The translations under genes and the position numbers were made by a program. The notes beneath the pieces were generated by a model. The model made no database searches, had not been told where the DNA came from, and saw only the letters and a list, made by a program, of their open reading frames with translations. Shown here in pieces: positions 45,214 to 54,380 of a stretch of DNA of 61,755 bases (position 1 is its first letter; each line of letters starts with the position of its first letter). Source of the DNA: Schumannella soli (GTDB lineage Bacteria; Actinomycetota; Actinomycetes; Actinomycetales; Microbacteriaceae); assembly GCF_006517435.1 (NCBI RefSeq), contig NZ_VHQG01000001.1:964796-1026550 (forward strand), read 5' to 3'.

Positions 45214-46560
45214 TCACTTCGCGATCATCGGCCCCGTCGGCAGCAGCGCGAGCAGCGCGGCCGGCACGGCGGGGGAGCTGGAGGCATCGAGCCCGAGGGC
45301 GGATGCGGTGGAGGCGTCGGCGACGGGGTACTTGGTGCCGTCGTCGGTCACGAGGTAGAGCCCGGCGCCGCGCACGCCGGGGGCGGCGGCGGTGCTGGCG
45401 AGGAGGCCGGCGCCGGGGGCGACGGCGACGCTGCCGGCCTTGCCGGCCTTCGCGTTCTCGCCGGTCGCGCTGGCCTGGGTGCTGGTTTTGGTGCTGGTGC
45501 CGCCGCCGGTGGTCGCCGCCGCATCCGCTGCGGGCACCGTCGCGATCGTCGTCGTGTCGTCGGACCAGACCGAGCACGGGGTGCGATCCGCGTCGACGGG
45601 CTTCGGCGCCGACGACGGCAGCTCCGACTGCCAGGCGGCGGCCTTCGTCACCGGCGTCGCGACGAGGTCGCGGGTCGTGATCGTGCGCGGCTCGGGCAGC
45701 TTGTGCTCCTGCTCGCCGGCGAGCAACGCGGCGACCGTGTCGGTGACGGGCATCAGCCCCTGCGCGGTGACCACGTAGCGGGTGCCTTCGCCGTCGGCCT
45801 CGACGACCTGGCCGAGCGTCGTCGGCTTCCCGGCGATGACGGGGCCCTGGCCGCCGAGGGTGAGCTCGTGCAGGTCGAGGTCGCGCCCGCTGGGCACGGT
45901 GTCGAGCCAGGCGGCGTCGACCGGAACGGCCTCGCTCGGCTCGAAGCCGAGAGCGCGGGCCGCCCACGCTCCGGCGATCTGCGAGCGGGTGCCCTGCCAG
46001 ATCAGCGAGAGCTCGTCGTCGGCGCGCACGAGCACGGCCTCTCCGCGGCCGACCGGTGTCGCGTCGGGCACGCCGCCGATCGTCAGGGCCGTTCCGCCGT
46101 CGGCGACGCACGCCGTCCAGATCGGGGCCGCGGACTGCGGGGCGGGGAGCTCGTCGGGAAGCCCCTCGGCGCCGACGGCCTCCCCGCGGGGCACCGAGGC
46201 GAGATCCTCGCTCGAGACCTGGATGACGCTCGGCCGTCCGCCGACGAGCAGCGCCGCCGACGTCAGGTTCCTGACCGGGTGCAGCTTCTCGTCGATGAGC
46301 ATGTACCGGCTGCCGGTCGACTTGTCGACGAGCAGCGCACCCGTCTGGCTGCGCCAGGCGTCGTTCGAGGTGAACAGGAAGATGTTGAGCACGACCACGA
46401 CGACGATCGCCCCCGCGGCGACGGCGATGCCGATGCCCATGCCGGTGGCCGTGCGGCGCAGCGGGCGGTCGGGCGCGTCGGGGTCGGAGCGCAGCACCGC
46501 CGACGAGAGGCGGCCGCGCAGGAAGAGGTGCGCATCCACGAGATCACGTCGTCCGTACAT
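45214..46560 (-). CDS. eccB: T7SS membrane core component EccB
   Basis: 448 residues with the EccB layout: a basic cytosolic tail (YGRRDLVDAHLFLRGRLSSA), one membrane span (about 37-62, GMGIGIAVAAGAIVVVVVLN) and a large extracytoplasmic domain with typical EccB segments (DKSTGSRYMLIDEKLHPVRN, TSAALLVGG). EccB forms the outer ring of the ESX membrane complex. GGGGAGGAG precedes ATG 46560. A promoter of the ECF type overlaps the end of eccD just upstream. Ala/Thr-rich linkers near 330-370 make it slightly shorter on conserved sequence than mycobacterial EccB. Confidence 0.93.
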   Translation of the reverse strand: MYGRRDLVDAHLFLRGRLSSAVLRSDPDAPDRPLRRTATGMGIGIAVAAGAIVVVVVLNIFLFTSNDAWRSQTGALLVDKSTGSRYMLIDEKLHPVRNLTSAALLVGGRPSVIQVSSEDLASVPRGEAVGAEGLPDELPAPQSAAPIWTACVADGGTALTIGGVPDATPVGRGEAVLVRADDELSLIWQGTRSQIAGAWAARALGFEPSEAVPVDAAWLDTVPSGRDLDLHELTLGGQGPVIAGKPTTLGQVVEADGEGTRYVVTAQGLMPVTDTVAALLAGEQEHKLPEPRTITTRDLVATPVTKAAAWQSELPSSAPKPVDADRTPCSVWSDDTTTIATVPAADAAATTGGGTSTKTSTQASATGENAKAGKAGSVAVAPGAGLLASTAAAPGVRGAGLYLVTDDGTKYPVADASTASALGLDASSSPAVPAALLALLPTGPMIAK

Positions 46561-46589
46561 GTCGTCTCTCCTCCCCTGTCTTCATCTCG

Positions 46590-46618
46590 ACCACGACGGG
46601 ACCGTCGTGGATGGTTCA
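46590..46618 (-). promoter_or_regulatory. ECF-type promoter of eccB, overlapping an inverted repeat
   Basis: Minus strand TGAACC (46618-46613, beginning with the eccD stop codon TGA), 17 bases, CGTGGT (46595-46590). The hairpin CCACGACG-GGAC-CGTCGTGG (46591-46610) covers the spacer and most of the -10, so it could be an operator or a hairpin ending eccD transcripts. Confidence 0.65.
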
Positions 46619-48139
46619 CACCAGATCGGCGATCCAGGTGAAGACCCCGACGACGGCGAGCACGAGCGCCGGGATGGCGATGGCGCAGGCCCAGTGCAGG
46701 ACGTCGCCGGCGCGACCCCAGGTCGGCGCGAGGCGTCCGCGCGGCAGCAGCAGGGCGGCGACGCTCGCGTTCGCGGCGACGACGACGAGCGCGGCGGCGA
46801 TGAGGATCTGCCACAGCGTGTCGAGGCGGCTCGCGTGGGCGATCGCGAGCACGACGAGCGGCAGCGCCGCCGCCACGAGAGCGGCGCCGCGCTGCAGGGT
46901 GGCGCGCAGCTCGCGCGCCTGCAGCATCACGGCGACGGAGGCGGCGACGACGAGGGCCGTCGACGCCCATCCCGGATCCAGCGCGAGCACGGCGATGGCC
47001 GCGCACAGCACGGCCGACCAGGCGCCCCAGAGCGCGGTCGCCATCCGGTGCGCGATGGTCGCCTTGCGCTCGACCTCATCGGCGGGCACGGCGTCAAGGC
47101 CGGTCTGGAACTCCTTCGACGACAGCGGCACGGGGTCGACGCCGAGGCCGCCGACCCATGCGGCGATCACGGGGATGGCGCGGCCGACCGCGAGGGCGAT
47201 GAGCACGACGATCGCGGCGCCCGCGGGCAGGCCGAGCCGCAGCGCGAGCGGCGCGGCGAGCCCGAGCACGACGATGATCGCGGCACCGGCGGTCGCGAGC
47301 AGGATCGGGCGGATGCCGCCGCGGGCGTAGGCGGCGGCGCCCGCGGCGATGCCGGTCGTCGCGGCTCCCACGGCCGCGGCGGCGAGCGGCGTCGCGCCGG
47401 CGCCGGGGAACAGGGCCGCGGGGGCGGTCGCGCCGGCCAGTGCGGCGCCGACGACGCCGCTGCCGATGAGCAGGGTGCCGATCGTGTCGTCCCACAGCCG
47501 GCCGATGATCGCGCCCGCGGCGAGCAGCAGCAGCGCGAGCGAACCGGCGACGATCGGCGCGGCCGAACCGGTCGTGCCCGCGACGGCGACCGCGACGAGG
47601 CAGGCGAGTGCGGCCGCGGAGAGCGCCGCGCGGCGCGTCCAGCGGGCGCTCCACGAGTCGTCGCGCGCATCGAGCACGGTCTGCACGCCGTCGACGAGGT
47701 CGTCGTACTGCGCCGGGGCGAGCACGGCGGTGCGCGGGCGCAGGTACAGCACGTCGCCGTCGAGCAGGCCCGCGGCCGCCGTGCCGCGGTCCTCGTCGAG
47801 CGGGGGATGTCCGAGCCGCTGCAGCACCCAGCCGCCGTGGTCGAGACCGCGGGTGGCGAGCATCGGGTCGAGGTGGCCGACGATCGTGGGCAGCAGCTCG
47901 ACGATCGGGATGTGCGAGGGCACGGCGAGCTCGACGCGCGAGGTCGGGCCGACCACGCTCAGCCGACACATGTCCCCGGCGCCGGCCGGCGCCGCGACCG
48001 CGGGCTCCATCGCCCGCCCCGGGCTCGCTCCGGCCGGGCTCGGCGCGACCGCCGAACCAGGACCGGTCTGGCCCTGGCCGTTCTGACCGTTCTGACCGGC
48101 GGGGCGGCCGGGCTCCGTGCGCTGTTCGAGCGTCGTCAT
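46616..48139 (-). CDS. eccD: T7SS membrane channel component EccD
   Basis: 507 residues. A Gly/Ala/Pro-rich N-terminal stretch (1-60) is followed by a ubiquitin/YukD-like domain (about 60-140: CRLSVVGPTSRVELAVPSHI, PIVELLPTIVGHL, LLDGDVLYLRPR) and about eleven membrane spans to the end, the standard EccD layout. EccD dimers form the central membrane vestibule of ESX systems. The start ATG 48139 lies six bases after the -10 CGTGTG of a strong ECF-type promoter, so the mRNA is probably leaderless, which also supports this start. Confidence 0.94.
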   Translation of the reverse strand: MTTLEQRTEPGRPAGQNGQNGQGQTGPGSAVAPSPAGASPGRAMEPAVAAPAGAGDMCRLSVVGPTSRVELAVPSHIPIVELLPTIVGHLDPMLATRGLDHGGWVLQRLGHPPLDEDRGTAAAGLLDGDVLYLRPRTAVLAPAQYDDLVDGVQTVLDARDDSWSARWTRRAALSAAALACLVAVAVAGTTGSAAPIVAGSLALLLLAAGAIIGRLWDDTIGTLLIGSGVVGAALAGATAPAALFPGAGATPLAAAAVGAATTGIAAGAAAYARGGIRPILLATAGAAIIVVLGLAAPLALRLGLPAGAAIVVLIALAVGRAIPVIAAWVGGLGVDPVPLSSKEFQTGLDAVPADEVERKATIAHRMATALWGAWSAVLCAAIAVLALDPGWASTALVVAASVAVMLQARELRATLQRGAALVAAALPLVVLAIAHASRLDTLWQILIAAALVVVAANASVAALLLPRGRLAPTWGRAGDVLHWACAIAIPALVLAVVGVFTWIADLV

Positions 48140-48145
48140 GCCGAG

Positions 48146-48174
48146 CACACGCGCGATCGCCCCCGGAGGGTTCA
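48146..48174 (-). promoter_or_regulatory. ECF-type promoter of eccD
   Basis: Minus strand TGAACC (48174-48169), 17 bases, CGTGTG (48151-48146). The best match of the five; the start codon follows six bases later. Confidence 0.78.
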
Positions 48175-48208
48175 CCGCCGGCGTCGCGCATCCGATCCCG
48201 TCATCCGG

Positions 48209-48238
48209 TGAACCGTGCGAGGGGGTGCGGGCCGTGAC
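48209..48238 (+). promoter_or_regulatory. ECF-type promoter of eccC-mycP
   Basis: Plus strand TGAACC (48209-48214), 18 bases, CGTGAC (48233-48238), 33 bases before the eccC start. It faces away from the eccD promoter, and the two -35 regions form an inverted repeat (GGTTCACCG at 48169-48177, CGGTGAACC at 48206-48214). Confidence 0.72.
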
Positions 48239-48271
48239 CCTGGTGACGCACCCGCATCGAGGAGACCCGAG

Positions 48272-51200
48272 ATGAGCACGATCGCCTTCCGCCGCCAGCA
48301 GCGCGAGAAGCCGCCGGAGATGCCGGCCGGCGACATCGAGCTGCAGGAGCCGCCGTCGCTGCCCGAGCTGCAGCCGAAGGACCCGCTCATGATGCTGATG
48401 ATGGTGCCGATGATGCTCATCAGCGGCGTCATGATGCTCGTCTTCCTCGGCCAGCGGAACCCGGCGCTCGCCGTCGGCCTGTTCCTCGGCATGCTCGTGC
48501 TCGCGATCCTCATGGTGCTCGTGCAGCTGTCGCGCGCCGCGGCCGAGCGCCGCAACACGGTGCGCGGCGACCGTCGCGACTTCCTCCGCTACCTCGGGCA
48601 GGTGCGCGGCCGGGTGCGCGGCGCCGCCGCCCAGCAGCGCGCCTCGCTGACCTGGCGTCATCCCGACCCGGCATCGCTCGCGAACGTCGCCATGACCGGC
48701 CGGCTCTGGGAGCGCCGCGGCAGCCACGGCGACTTCGGCGAGGTGCGCATCGGAACCGGATCGCACAGGCTCAGCCAGCGCATCACCCCGCTGTCGACGA
48801 AGCCGATCGCCGACCTCGAGCCGCTCTCGGCGCGGGCGCTGCGCCGCTTCATCGCCGTTCACGGCTCGGTGCCCGACCTGCCGGTGTCGCTGTTCCTGCG
48901 GCGGCTGCCCGAGATCCGCCTGACCGGCGACGAGGATGCCGCGCGCGCCATGGTGCGCGCGATGGTCGCGCAGGCGGTCACCGCCCACGCCCCCGACGAG
49001 CTGCGCATCGCGGTGTGCACGACCGCCGAGCGCGCCGCCGACTGGGACTGGGTGAAGTGGATGCCGCACGCGCAGCATCCCGACCACCAGGATGGCGCCG
49101 GGTCGACCCGTCTGTTCGGCGTCGACGTGCCGGCGTTCGTCGACCTGCTCGACGGCGACCTGAGCAGCCGCTCGCGCTTCGAGCCGGGCGCCGCGCCGAC
49201 CGCCGACGAGCCGTACCACCTGGTCGTGTTCGACGGCGTCGCGCCGCCGACCGGGTCGCGGATCGCGTCGGCGGGGTACCGCTGCACGACCACGCTGACG
49301 CTCGGCATCGCCGTCGACGAAGCCGACACCTCGGGCCTGCTGCTCGACGTGCAGCCCGATGCCGTGCACATGCTGCGCACCGACCGCACCGAGGGCGTGC
49401 AGCGCACGGCCATGTGCGTGCCCGACGGCCTCAGCGTCGCCGCGGCGACGGCGCTCGTGCGCGTCATCGCGCCGTACCGCGTCGGCGGCAGGACGGCGGA
49501 TGCCAGCGAGCCGATGGTCTCCGACTTCGAGCTGCCCACGCTGCTCGGCATCGACGACGTCGACCAGTGGTCGCCGGAGGGCTTCCTGCGGGAGGAGCTC
49601 GACCGGTCGCGGCTGCGCATCCCGCTCGGCGTCGACGAGCGGGGCAACCCGGTCGCCCTCGACATCAAGGAGGCCGCGCAGGGCGGCATGGGTCCGCACG
49701 GCCTGCTCATCGGCGCCACCGGCTCCGGCAAGAGCGAGCTGCTGCGCACGCTCGTGCTCGGCATGGCGATGACGCACTCCTCCGAGACGCTGAACTTCGT
49801 GCTCGTCGACTTCAAGGGCGGCGCGACGTTCCTCGGCCTCGACGAGCTGCCGCACGTGTCGGCGCTCATCACGAACCTCGCCGACGAGGCGACGCTCGTC
49901 ACCCGCATGCAGGATGCGCTCGCCGGCGAGCTCAACCGCCGCCAGGAGTACCTGCGCGCCGCCGGCAACTACTCCTCGCTGCTCGAGCACGAGAAGGCGA
50001 GGCTCGCGGGCGCGCCGCTCGAGGCCATGCCGACGCTGTTCGTGATCGTCGACGAGTTCAGCGAGCTGCTCGCCTCCAACCCCGACTTCGCCGAGCTGTT
50101 CGTCATGATCGGCCGCCTCGGACGCTCGCTGGGCGTGCACCTGCTGCTCGCATCCCAGCGTCTCGAAGACGGCCGCATGACGAAGCTCGAGAGCCACCTC
50201 TCGTACCGCATCGGACTCCGCACCTTCTCGGCCATGGAGAGCCGCAGCGTGATCGGCGTGCCGGATGCGCACTCGCTGCCGAACGCGCCCGGAAACGGCT
50301 ACCTGCGCAGCGACGTCGCGACGCTCACCCGCTTCAAGGCGGCCTACGTGTCGGGCGCCTACCGCCGCCGCACGCGCGAGCAGCGGCAGGAGGAGGTGCG
50401 CCAGCAGGTCGTCGTCTTCAGCGCGTCGGCGGTCGCGCCGCCCGCAGCATCCGATGCCGCTCCCGTGGTCGACGAGACCCGGTCGACGGTCGACGCCGAC
50501 GTCGTCGCGCCCGCGCCCATCCCCGCCGCGACGCCCGACGAGACCGTCATGACGATGATCGTCGACAAGCTCGTCGGCTTCGGCCCGCCCGCGCACCAGG
50601 TCTGGCTGCCGCCGCTCGGCGCCCCGCCGACGCTCGACCAGCTGCTGCCGCCGCTGCTGCCCGACCCCGACCGCGGACTGCACGCCATCGGCTGGACCGG
50701 CACCGGCCACCTCACGGTGCCGATCGGCGTCGTCGACAAGCCCTACGAGCAGACGCGCGAGCTCTACGAGATCGACCTGTCGAGCGCGGGCGGCAACGTC
50801 GGCATCGCCGGCGGCCCGCAGTCGGGCAAGACGGCGCTGCTGCGCACGATGGTGAGCGCCCTCGCGCTCACGCACACCCCCGCCGAGGCGCAGTTCTACT
50901 GCATCGACTTCGGCGGCGGCGGGCTCTCGACGCTCGAGGGGCTTCCCCACGTCGGCGGCGTCGCGACCCGGCGCAACGCCGAGCAGGTGTCGCGCACGAT
51001 CGCCGAGGTGCGCACGCTGCTGCGCGACCGGGAGCAGCTCTTCACCGACGAGTCGCTCGAGGGCATGGCCGAGTACCGGGATCGCCGCGCGGCGGGCGAG
51101 CTCGCCGAGCAGCAGTTCGGCGACGTGTTCCTGGTGGTCGACGGATGGGCCGCCCTGCGCGCCGAGTTCGAGGAGCACGACATCGCGATCCGCGAGATCG

Positions 51201-52270
51201 CCCGCCAGGGGCTCGCCTACGGCGTGCACGTGATGATCTCGACGAGCCGCTGGACCGACGTGCACAGCTCGCTGCGCGATCAGCTCGGCACGCGCGTCGA
51301 GCTCAAGCTCGGCGACCCGATCGACTCGGTGCACGGCATGCGCAAGGCCGCGACGGTGCCGCAGCTGCCCGGTCGCGGCATCACCGCCGAGGGCATGCAC
51401 TTCCTCGCCGGCGTGCCCCGCATCGACGGCCTCACCTCGGTCGACGGTCTCGCCGCCGCATCCCGCGACCTCGGCGACGCCGTGCTCGAGGCGTGGACCG
51501 GCCCCGTCGCGCCGGAGGTGCGGATGCTGCCGGCCGTGCTCGACGCCGCGCTGCTGCCGGCGCCGACCGCGCCCGGACCGCGCGTTGCGCTCGGCCACGG
51601 CGAGCAGGATCTCGAGCCCGTCTGGCACGACTTCGCCGCGAAGCCGCACCTCAGCATCGTCGGCGACTCCGCCAGCGGCAAGACGGGGGCGCTGCGACTG
51701 CTCGCGAGCGGCGTCGTCGCCGCGCACACCCCCGAGGAGGCGCGGATCACGGTCATCGACCCGCGCCGCGGCGTCGTCGAGTCGGTGCCCGAGCAGTACC
51801 AGTTCGCGACCGCGTTCTCGACGTCGGCGACCGAGCAGGTCGTCCAGAAACTGGTCGCCGAGCTGCGCGAGCGGGTGCCGAGCGCCGATATCACGCCGGC
51901 CCAGCTGCGTCGCCGCGACTGGTGGACCGGGCCGGAGCACTTCGTGTTCGTCGACGACTACGACCTGCTGCTCGGCACGATGGGCGGGCCCCTCGCGCCG
52001 CTCGTCGAGCTCATCCCGCAGGCCGGCGACATCGGCCTGCACCTGATCCTGGCGCGCGCGGGCGCGGGGTCGAGCCGCACGGCGATGGATGCGGTCATCC
52101 GCCGACTCCACGAGTCGAACACGCCCGAGCTCACCCTGTCGCTGCCCGCGTCGGAGCCGCTCACCTTCACGCCCGGGCGCGGCAAGCCGCTGCCTCCCGG
52201 TCGCGCGGCGCTGCTCACCCGCCGCGGCGGCGTCGGCCTGCAGATCGGATGGACGGAGCCGCCCGAATGA
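48272..52270 (+). CDS. eccC: T7SS motor ATPase EccC (single chain)
   Basis: 1332 residues in the fused EccCa/Cb form. Two N-terminal membrane spans (Met-rich, about 37-85), then three FtsK/SpoIIIE ATPase domains: Walker A GATGSGKS (K487), GGPQSGKT (K853) and GDSASGKT (K1137). Walker B is intact in the first (LFVIVDEFSELL), lacks Glu in the second (VFLVVDGWAALR) and reads VFVDDYDLLL in the third. In this family domain 1 drives transport, while the last domain recognises substrate signals. GAGGAG precedes ATG 48272. The mycosin-like gene overlaps its stop by four bases. Confidence 0.96.
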   Translation: MSTIAFRRQQREKPPEMPAGDIELQEPPSLPELQPKDPLMMLMMVPMMLISGVMMLVFLGQRNPALAVGLFLGMLVLAILMVLVQLSRAAAERRNTVRGDRRDFLRYLGQVRGRVRGAAAQQRASLTWRHPDPASLANVAMTGRLWERRGSHGDFGEVRIGTGSHRLSQRITPLSTKPIADLEPLSARALRRFIAVHGSVPDLPVSLFLRRLPEIRLTGDEDAARAMVRAMVAQAVTAHAPDELRIAVCTTAERAADWDWVKWMPHAQHPDHQDGAGSTRLFGVDVPAFVDLLDGDLSSRSRFEPGAAPTADEPYHLVVFDGVAPPTGSRIASAGYRCTTTLTLGIAVDEADTSGLLLDVQPDAVHMLRTDRTEGVQRTAMCVPDGLSVAAATALVRVIAPYRVGGRTADASEPMVSDFELPTLLGIDDVDQWSPEGFLREELDRSRLRIPLGVDERGNPVALDIKEAAQGGMGPHGLLIGATGSGKSELLRTLVLGMAMTHSSETLNFVLVDFKGGATFLGLDELPHVSALITNLADEATLVTRMQDALAGELNRRQEYLRAAGNYSSLLEHEKARLAGAPLEAMPTLFVIVDEFSELLASNPDFAELFVMIGRLGRSLGVHLLLASQRLEDGRMTKLESHLSYRIGLRTFSAMESRSVIGVPDAHSLPNAPGNGYLRSDVATLTRFKAAYVSGAYRRRTREQRQEEVRQQVVVFSASAVAPPAASDAAPVVDETRSTVDADVVAPAPIPAATPDETVMTMIVDKLVGFGPPAHQVWLPPLGAPPTLDQLLPPLLPDPDRGLHAIGWTGTGHLTVPIGVVDKPYEQTRELYEIDLSSAGGNVGIAGGPQSGKTALLRTMVSALALTHTPAEAQFYCIDFGGGGLSTLEGLPHVGGVATRRNAEQVSRTIAEVRTLLRDREQLFTDESLEGMAEYRDRRAAGELAEQQFGDVFLVVDGWAALRAEFEEHDIAIREIARQGLAYGVHVMISTSRWTDVHSSLRDQLGTRVELKLGDPIDSVHGMRKAATVPQLPGRGITAEGMHFLAGVPRIDGLTSVDGLAAASRDLGDAVLEAWTGPVAPEVRMLPAVLDAALLPAPTAPGPRVALGHGEQDLEPVWHDFAAKPHLSIVGDSASGKTGALRLLASGVVAAHTPEEARITVIDPRRGVVESVPEQYQFATAFSTSATEQVVQKLVAELRERVPSADITPAQLRRRDWWTGPEHFVFVDDYDLLLGTMGGPLAPLVELIPQAGDIGLHLILARAGAGSSRTAMDAVIRRLHESNTPELTLSLPASEPLTFTPGRGKPLPPGRAALLTRRGGVGLQIGWTEPPE

Positions 52271-53703
52271 GCGGCGAGCGCGCGAGCGGCGTCGAGGATC
52301 GGGTGGAACTGGCGCCGGTGCCGGTGCCGGTGCCGGTGCCGGTGCCGACACCGGCACCGGCCGCGGTTCCGGCTGCGGCGCTCCCCGAGCATCACCAGCG
52401 TCTCGCCGGGGTCGAGGGGGGCGGCCCCGGTGAGCGTCCGGTGCGGCACACGCTGCGGGCGCGGCCGCCCCGCGGCCGGCGTCGCGCCCCGGACGTGCAC
52501 GGCGCGCAGCGCCCGCAGCGCGCGCGCCGTCGGATGTCGGCGGTGTCGGCTCTGCTCGGCATCGCCGCCGGCCTGCTCCTCTCCACCGCGGCAGCGACCG
52601 CGACGGCCACGCCGGCGCACGCGGCATCCTGCGCGAAGTCGGCCGGCTCGCCCGTGATCGAAGCGGAGTCGTGGGGTCAGCAGCGCATGGGCGCCGAGCG
52701 CGCCTGGCCGCGCACGACCGGCGGTGTCGTCGTCGCGGTGATCGACACCGGGGTCAGCGCGAGTGCGGCGTCGCTGCAGGGCGCGGTGCTGCCGGGCACC
52801 GACCTCGCGGGCGGCGCCGGCGATGTGGACTGCTACGGACGCGGCACCTTCGTCGGCTCGCTCATCGCCGGGCGCGCGATGGAGGGGACCGAGTTCGTCG
52901 GCATCGCACCCGGGGCGACGATCCTGCCGGTGCGCGTCACCAACGATCCCGGCGACTACGCGCTCGGCGCCCGCCTTCCTTCACTTCTCGCGCAGGGCAT
53001 CCAGGCGGCTGTCGCCGGCGGCGCGCGCGTGATCGCGGTCCCGCTGACCGCGGCGTCGAGCTCGCCCGAGCTCGCGGCGGCCGTGCAGGCGGCGGCGGCC
53101 GCCGACGTCGTCGTGGTCGCGGCCGCGAGCGCGCCGACGACCGACGCGCCCGCCTACCCGGCCGCGATCGACGGGGTGCTGTCGGTCGCCCCGCTCACCT
53201 CGAAGGGCGGCGCCGCCCCGTCGGCGCTCGGAGCCGAGCCCGATCTCGCGGCCCCCTCAGGCGGTCTCGTGGGAGCCGTGCCCGACGGCGCCGGCCACGT
53301 CACCGGCGACGAAGCGGATCTCGCGGTCGCCTACGCGGCGGGCGCCGCGGCGCTCGTGCGCTCCGAGTTCCCGGCGCTCACCGCTCAGCAGGTCGGCGAG
53401 CGGCTGATGGCGACCGCCGACGGCTCGACGGCGCCCCGAGCGGATGGCGCGGAAGCCGACCCGTCCCTCGGCCACGGCGTCGTCGATCCCGTCGCCGCGG
53501 TCTCCCGTCTCGACCCCGAGAGCGTCGTGACCGCATCGGGCTCGACGCCGCAACTCGTGATGCCGCCGAAGCTCGACGAGCGCCCGTCCGACATGGCGCT
53601 CATGATCGGCCTCGCGCTCGTCGCCCTCGTGCTCGCGACCCTCGGGCCGCTGCTCGGCATCGTCGCGGTGCGCCGTCGGCGCGCGGCCCCCATGGAGGAC
53701 TGA
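52267..53703 (+). CDS. mycP: Mycosin-like subtilase with lost catalytic His and Ser
   Basis: 478 residues from the ATG overlapping the eccC stop; an internal ATG at 52534 would give 389 residues and start at the signal peptide (SAVSALLGIAAGLLLSTAAA, AHA end). The 88-residue extension carries a (PV)5 repeat. The S8 fold is clear, with Asp kept in VVVAVIDTGVS (D160). The His motif reads DCYGRGTFVGSLIAG, Arg192 where mycosins have HGT. The Ser motif GTSxA is replaced by EADLA before VAYAAGAAALV (Asp351 at the Ser position). A C-terminal membrane span (MIGLALVALVLATLGPLLGI) anchors it. It should be inactive as a protease yet may stabilise the membrane complex, a role reported for mycosins independent of proteolysis. 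Confidence 0.88.
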   Translation: MSGERASGVEDRVELAPVPVPVPVPVPTPAPAAVPAAALPEHHQRLAGVEGGGPGERPVRHTLRARPPRGRRRAPDVHGAQRPQRARRRMSAVSALLGIAAGLLLSTAAATATATPAHAASCAKSAGSPVIEAESWGQQRMGAERAWPRTTGGVVVAVIDTGVSASAASLQGAVLPGTDLAGGAGDVDCYGRGTFVGSLIAGRAMEGTEFVGIAPGATILPVRVTNDPGDYALGARLPSLLAQGIQAAVAGGARVIAVPLTAASSSPELAAAVQAAAAADVVVVAAASAPTTDAPAYPAAIDGVLSVAPLTSKGGAAPSALGAEPDLAAPSGGLVGAVPDGAGHVTGDEADLAVAYAAGAAALVRSEFPALTAQQVGERLMATADGSTAPRADGAEADPSLGHGVVDPVAAVSRLDPESVVTASGSTPQLVMPPKLDERPSDMALMIGLALVALVLATLGPLLGIVAVRRRRAAPMED

Positions 53704-53890
53704 GCTGCCGGCCGGCCGCCTGCCGCCCGGCGCCCCGCCGCCCGCCGGCCGCCGCCTGCCGCCCCGCCGCCCGCCGGACTGCGCTGACTCCCGCAGACAC
53801 CGGCCGGCTCGTCGGCTCCTTCCTCGACCGGAGCGCTCGTCGGCCGGCCGCCTCGTCGCCCCGACGGCCGGTCGGCCGGTCGGCCCGTGA

Positions 53891-54325
53891 TCCCGCGACG
53901 GTGTCCTGCCGCGGATACTGGCGAGCCGGATCGGTAACGCCGCCCGCGGGCCCGGTTCTGCGTTGGAGCAGTATCGGCGGCGCGCGCACCAGTATGGGCG
54001 GCGCGCTCGCCAGTACCGGCGCGAGCCGAGCAGCATCAGCGGCGCGCTGAGCCGGCGCCGGCTTTCGTGGAGCGACGATTCGCCGTCGGCCGACTCCCGC
54101 GACGGTGTCCTGCCGCGGATACTGGCGAGCCGGATGGGTGGCGCCGCCCGCGGGCCCGGTTCTGCGTTGGAGCAGTATCGGCGGCGAGCGCACCAGTATG
54201 GGCGGCGCGCTCGCCAGTATCGCCGGCGCCGGCGCTGCGCCGGGACAGTATCGGCGCTGCGCCGGGGCAGTATCGGCGGCGAGCGCACCGGAATGGACGG
54301 TGCGCTCGCCAGTATCCGCAGCCGT
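53891..54325. repeat. Array of 21-bp CAGTAT repeats inside a 204-bp duplication
   Basis: Units follow CAGTATCGGCGGCGAGCGCAC (21 bp), with about ten variants at 53969-54318. A block of about 128 bp is duplicated at an offset of 204 bp (53891-54018 and 54095-54222, roughly 95% identical). The array is bounded by a perfect 15-bp inverted repeat, CGGATACTGGCGAGC (53912-53926; copy at 54116-54130) and GCTCGCCAGTATCCG (54304-54318). Related sites lie at 15698-15947. Confidence 0.85.
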
Positions 54326-54344
54326 CGGGAGCGTGCCCCGCGTC

Positions 54345-54373
54345 TTGTGCGAGACGGGGCCGACGCTCATACT
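54345..54373 (+). promoter_or_regulatory. Leaderless promoter of the arsR-like gene
   Basis: TTGTGC (54345-54350), 17 bases, CATACT (54368-54373), then seven bases to the ATG at 54381. Spacing fits a vegetative promoter with transcription starting at the A of ATG; no ribosome site is present. Confidence 0.6.
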
Positions 54374-54380
54374 TAGCCGT

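Larger units (their letters stand above)
53704..54380. other. Gene-free stretch between mycP and the ArsR gene
   Basis: 677 bp without a supported gene. The first 190 bp are GCCGCC-rich low complexity. From 53891 it holds the repeat array below, and at its end the promoter of the arsR-like gene. Frames such as the one reading QYRRRAHQYGRRARQYRR are translations of the repeat and have no ribosome site. Confidence 0.65.

Noticed and set aside
46616-52627. 2003-codon minus-strand frame extending eccD across eccC
   Set aside because: Only the last 507 codons encode EccD; the upstream part is antisense to eccC, and a promoter with an ATG fits at 48139.
49015-53703. 1562-codon plus-strand frame extending mycP into eccC
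   Set aside because: Codons before 52267 are an Arg/Ala-rich shadow of eccC in another frame.
53891-54325. Possible CRISPR array
   Set aside because: Units are contiguous 21-bp variants without unique spacers, and no cas gene is present.
53963-54376. Open frame reading QYRRRAHQYGRRARQYRR in the repeat array
   Set aside because: It is a translation of the 21-bp repeats, has no ribosome site and changes frame with unit length.
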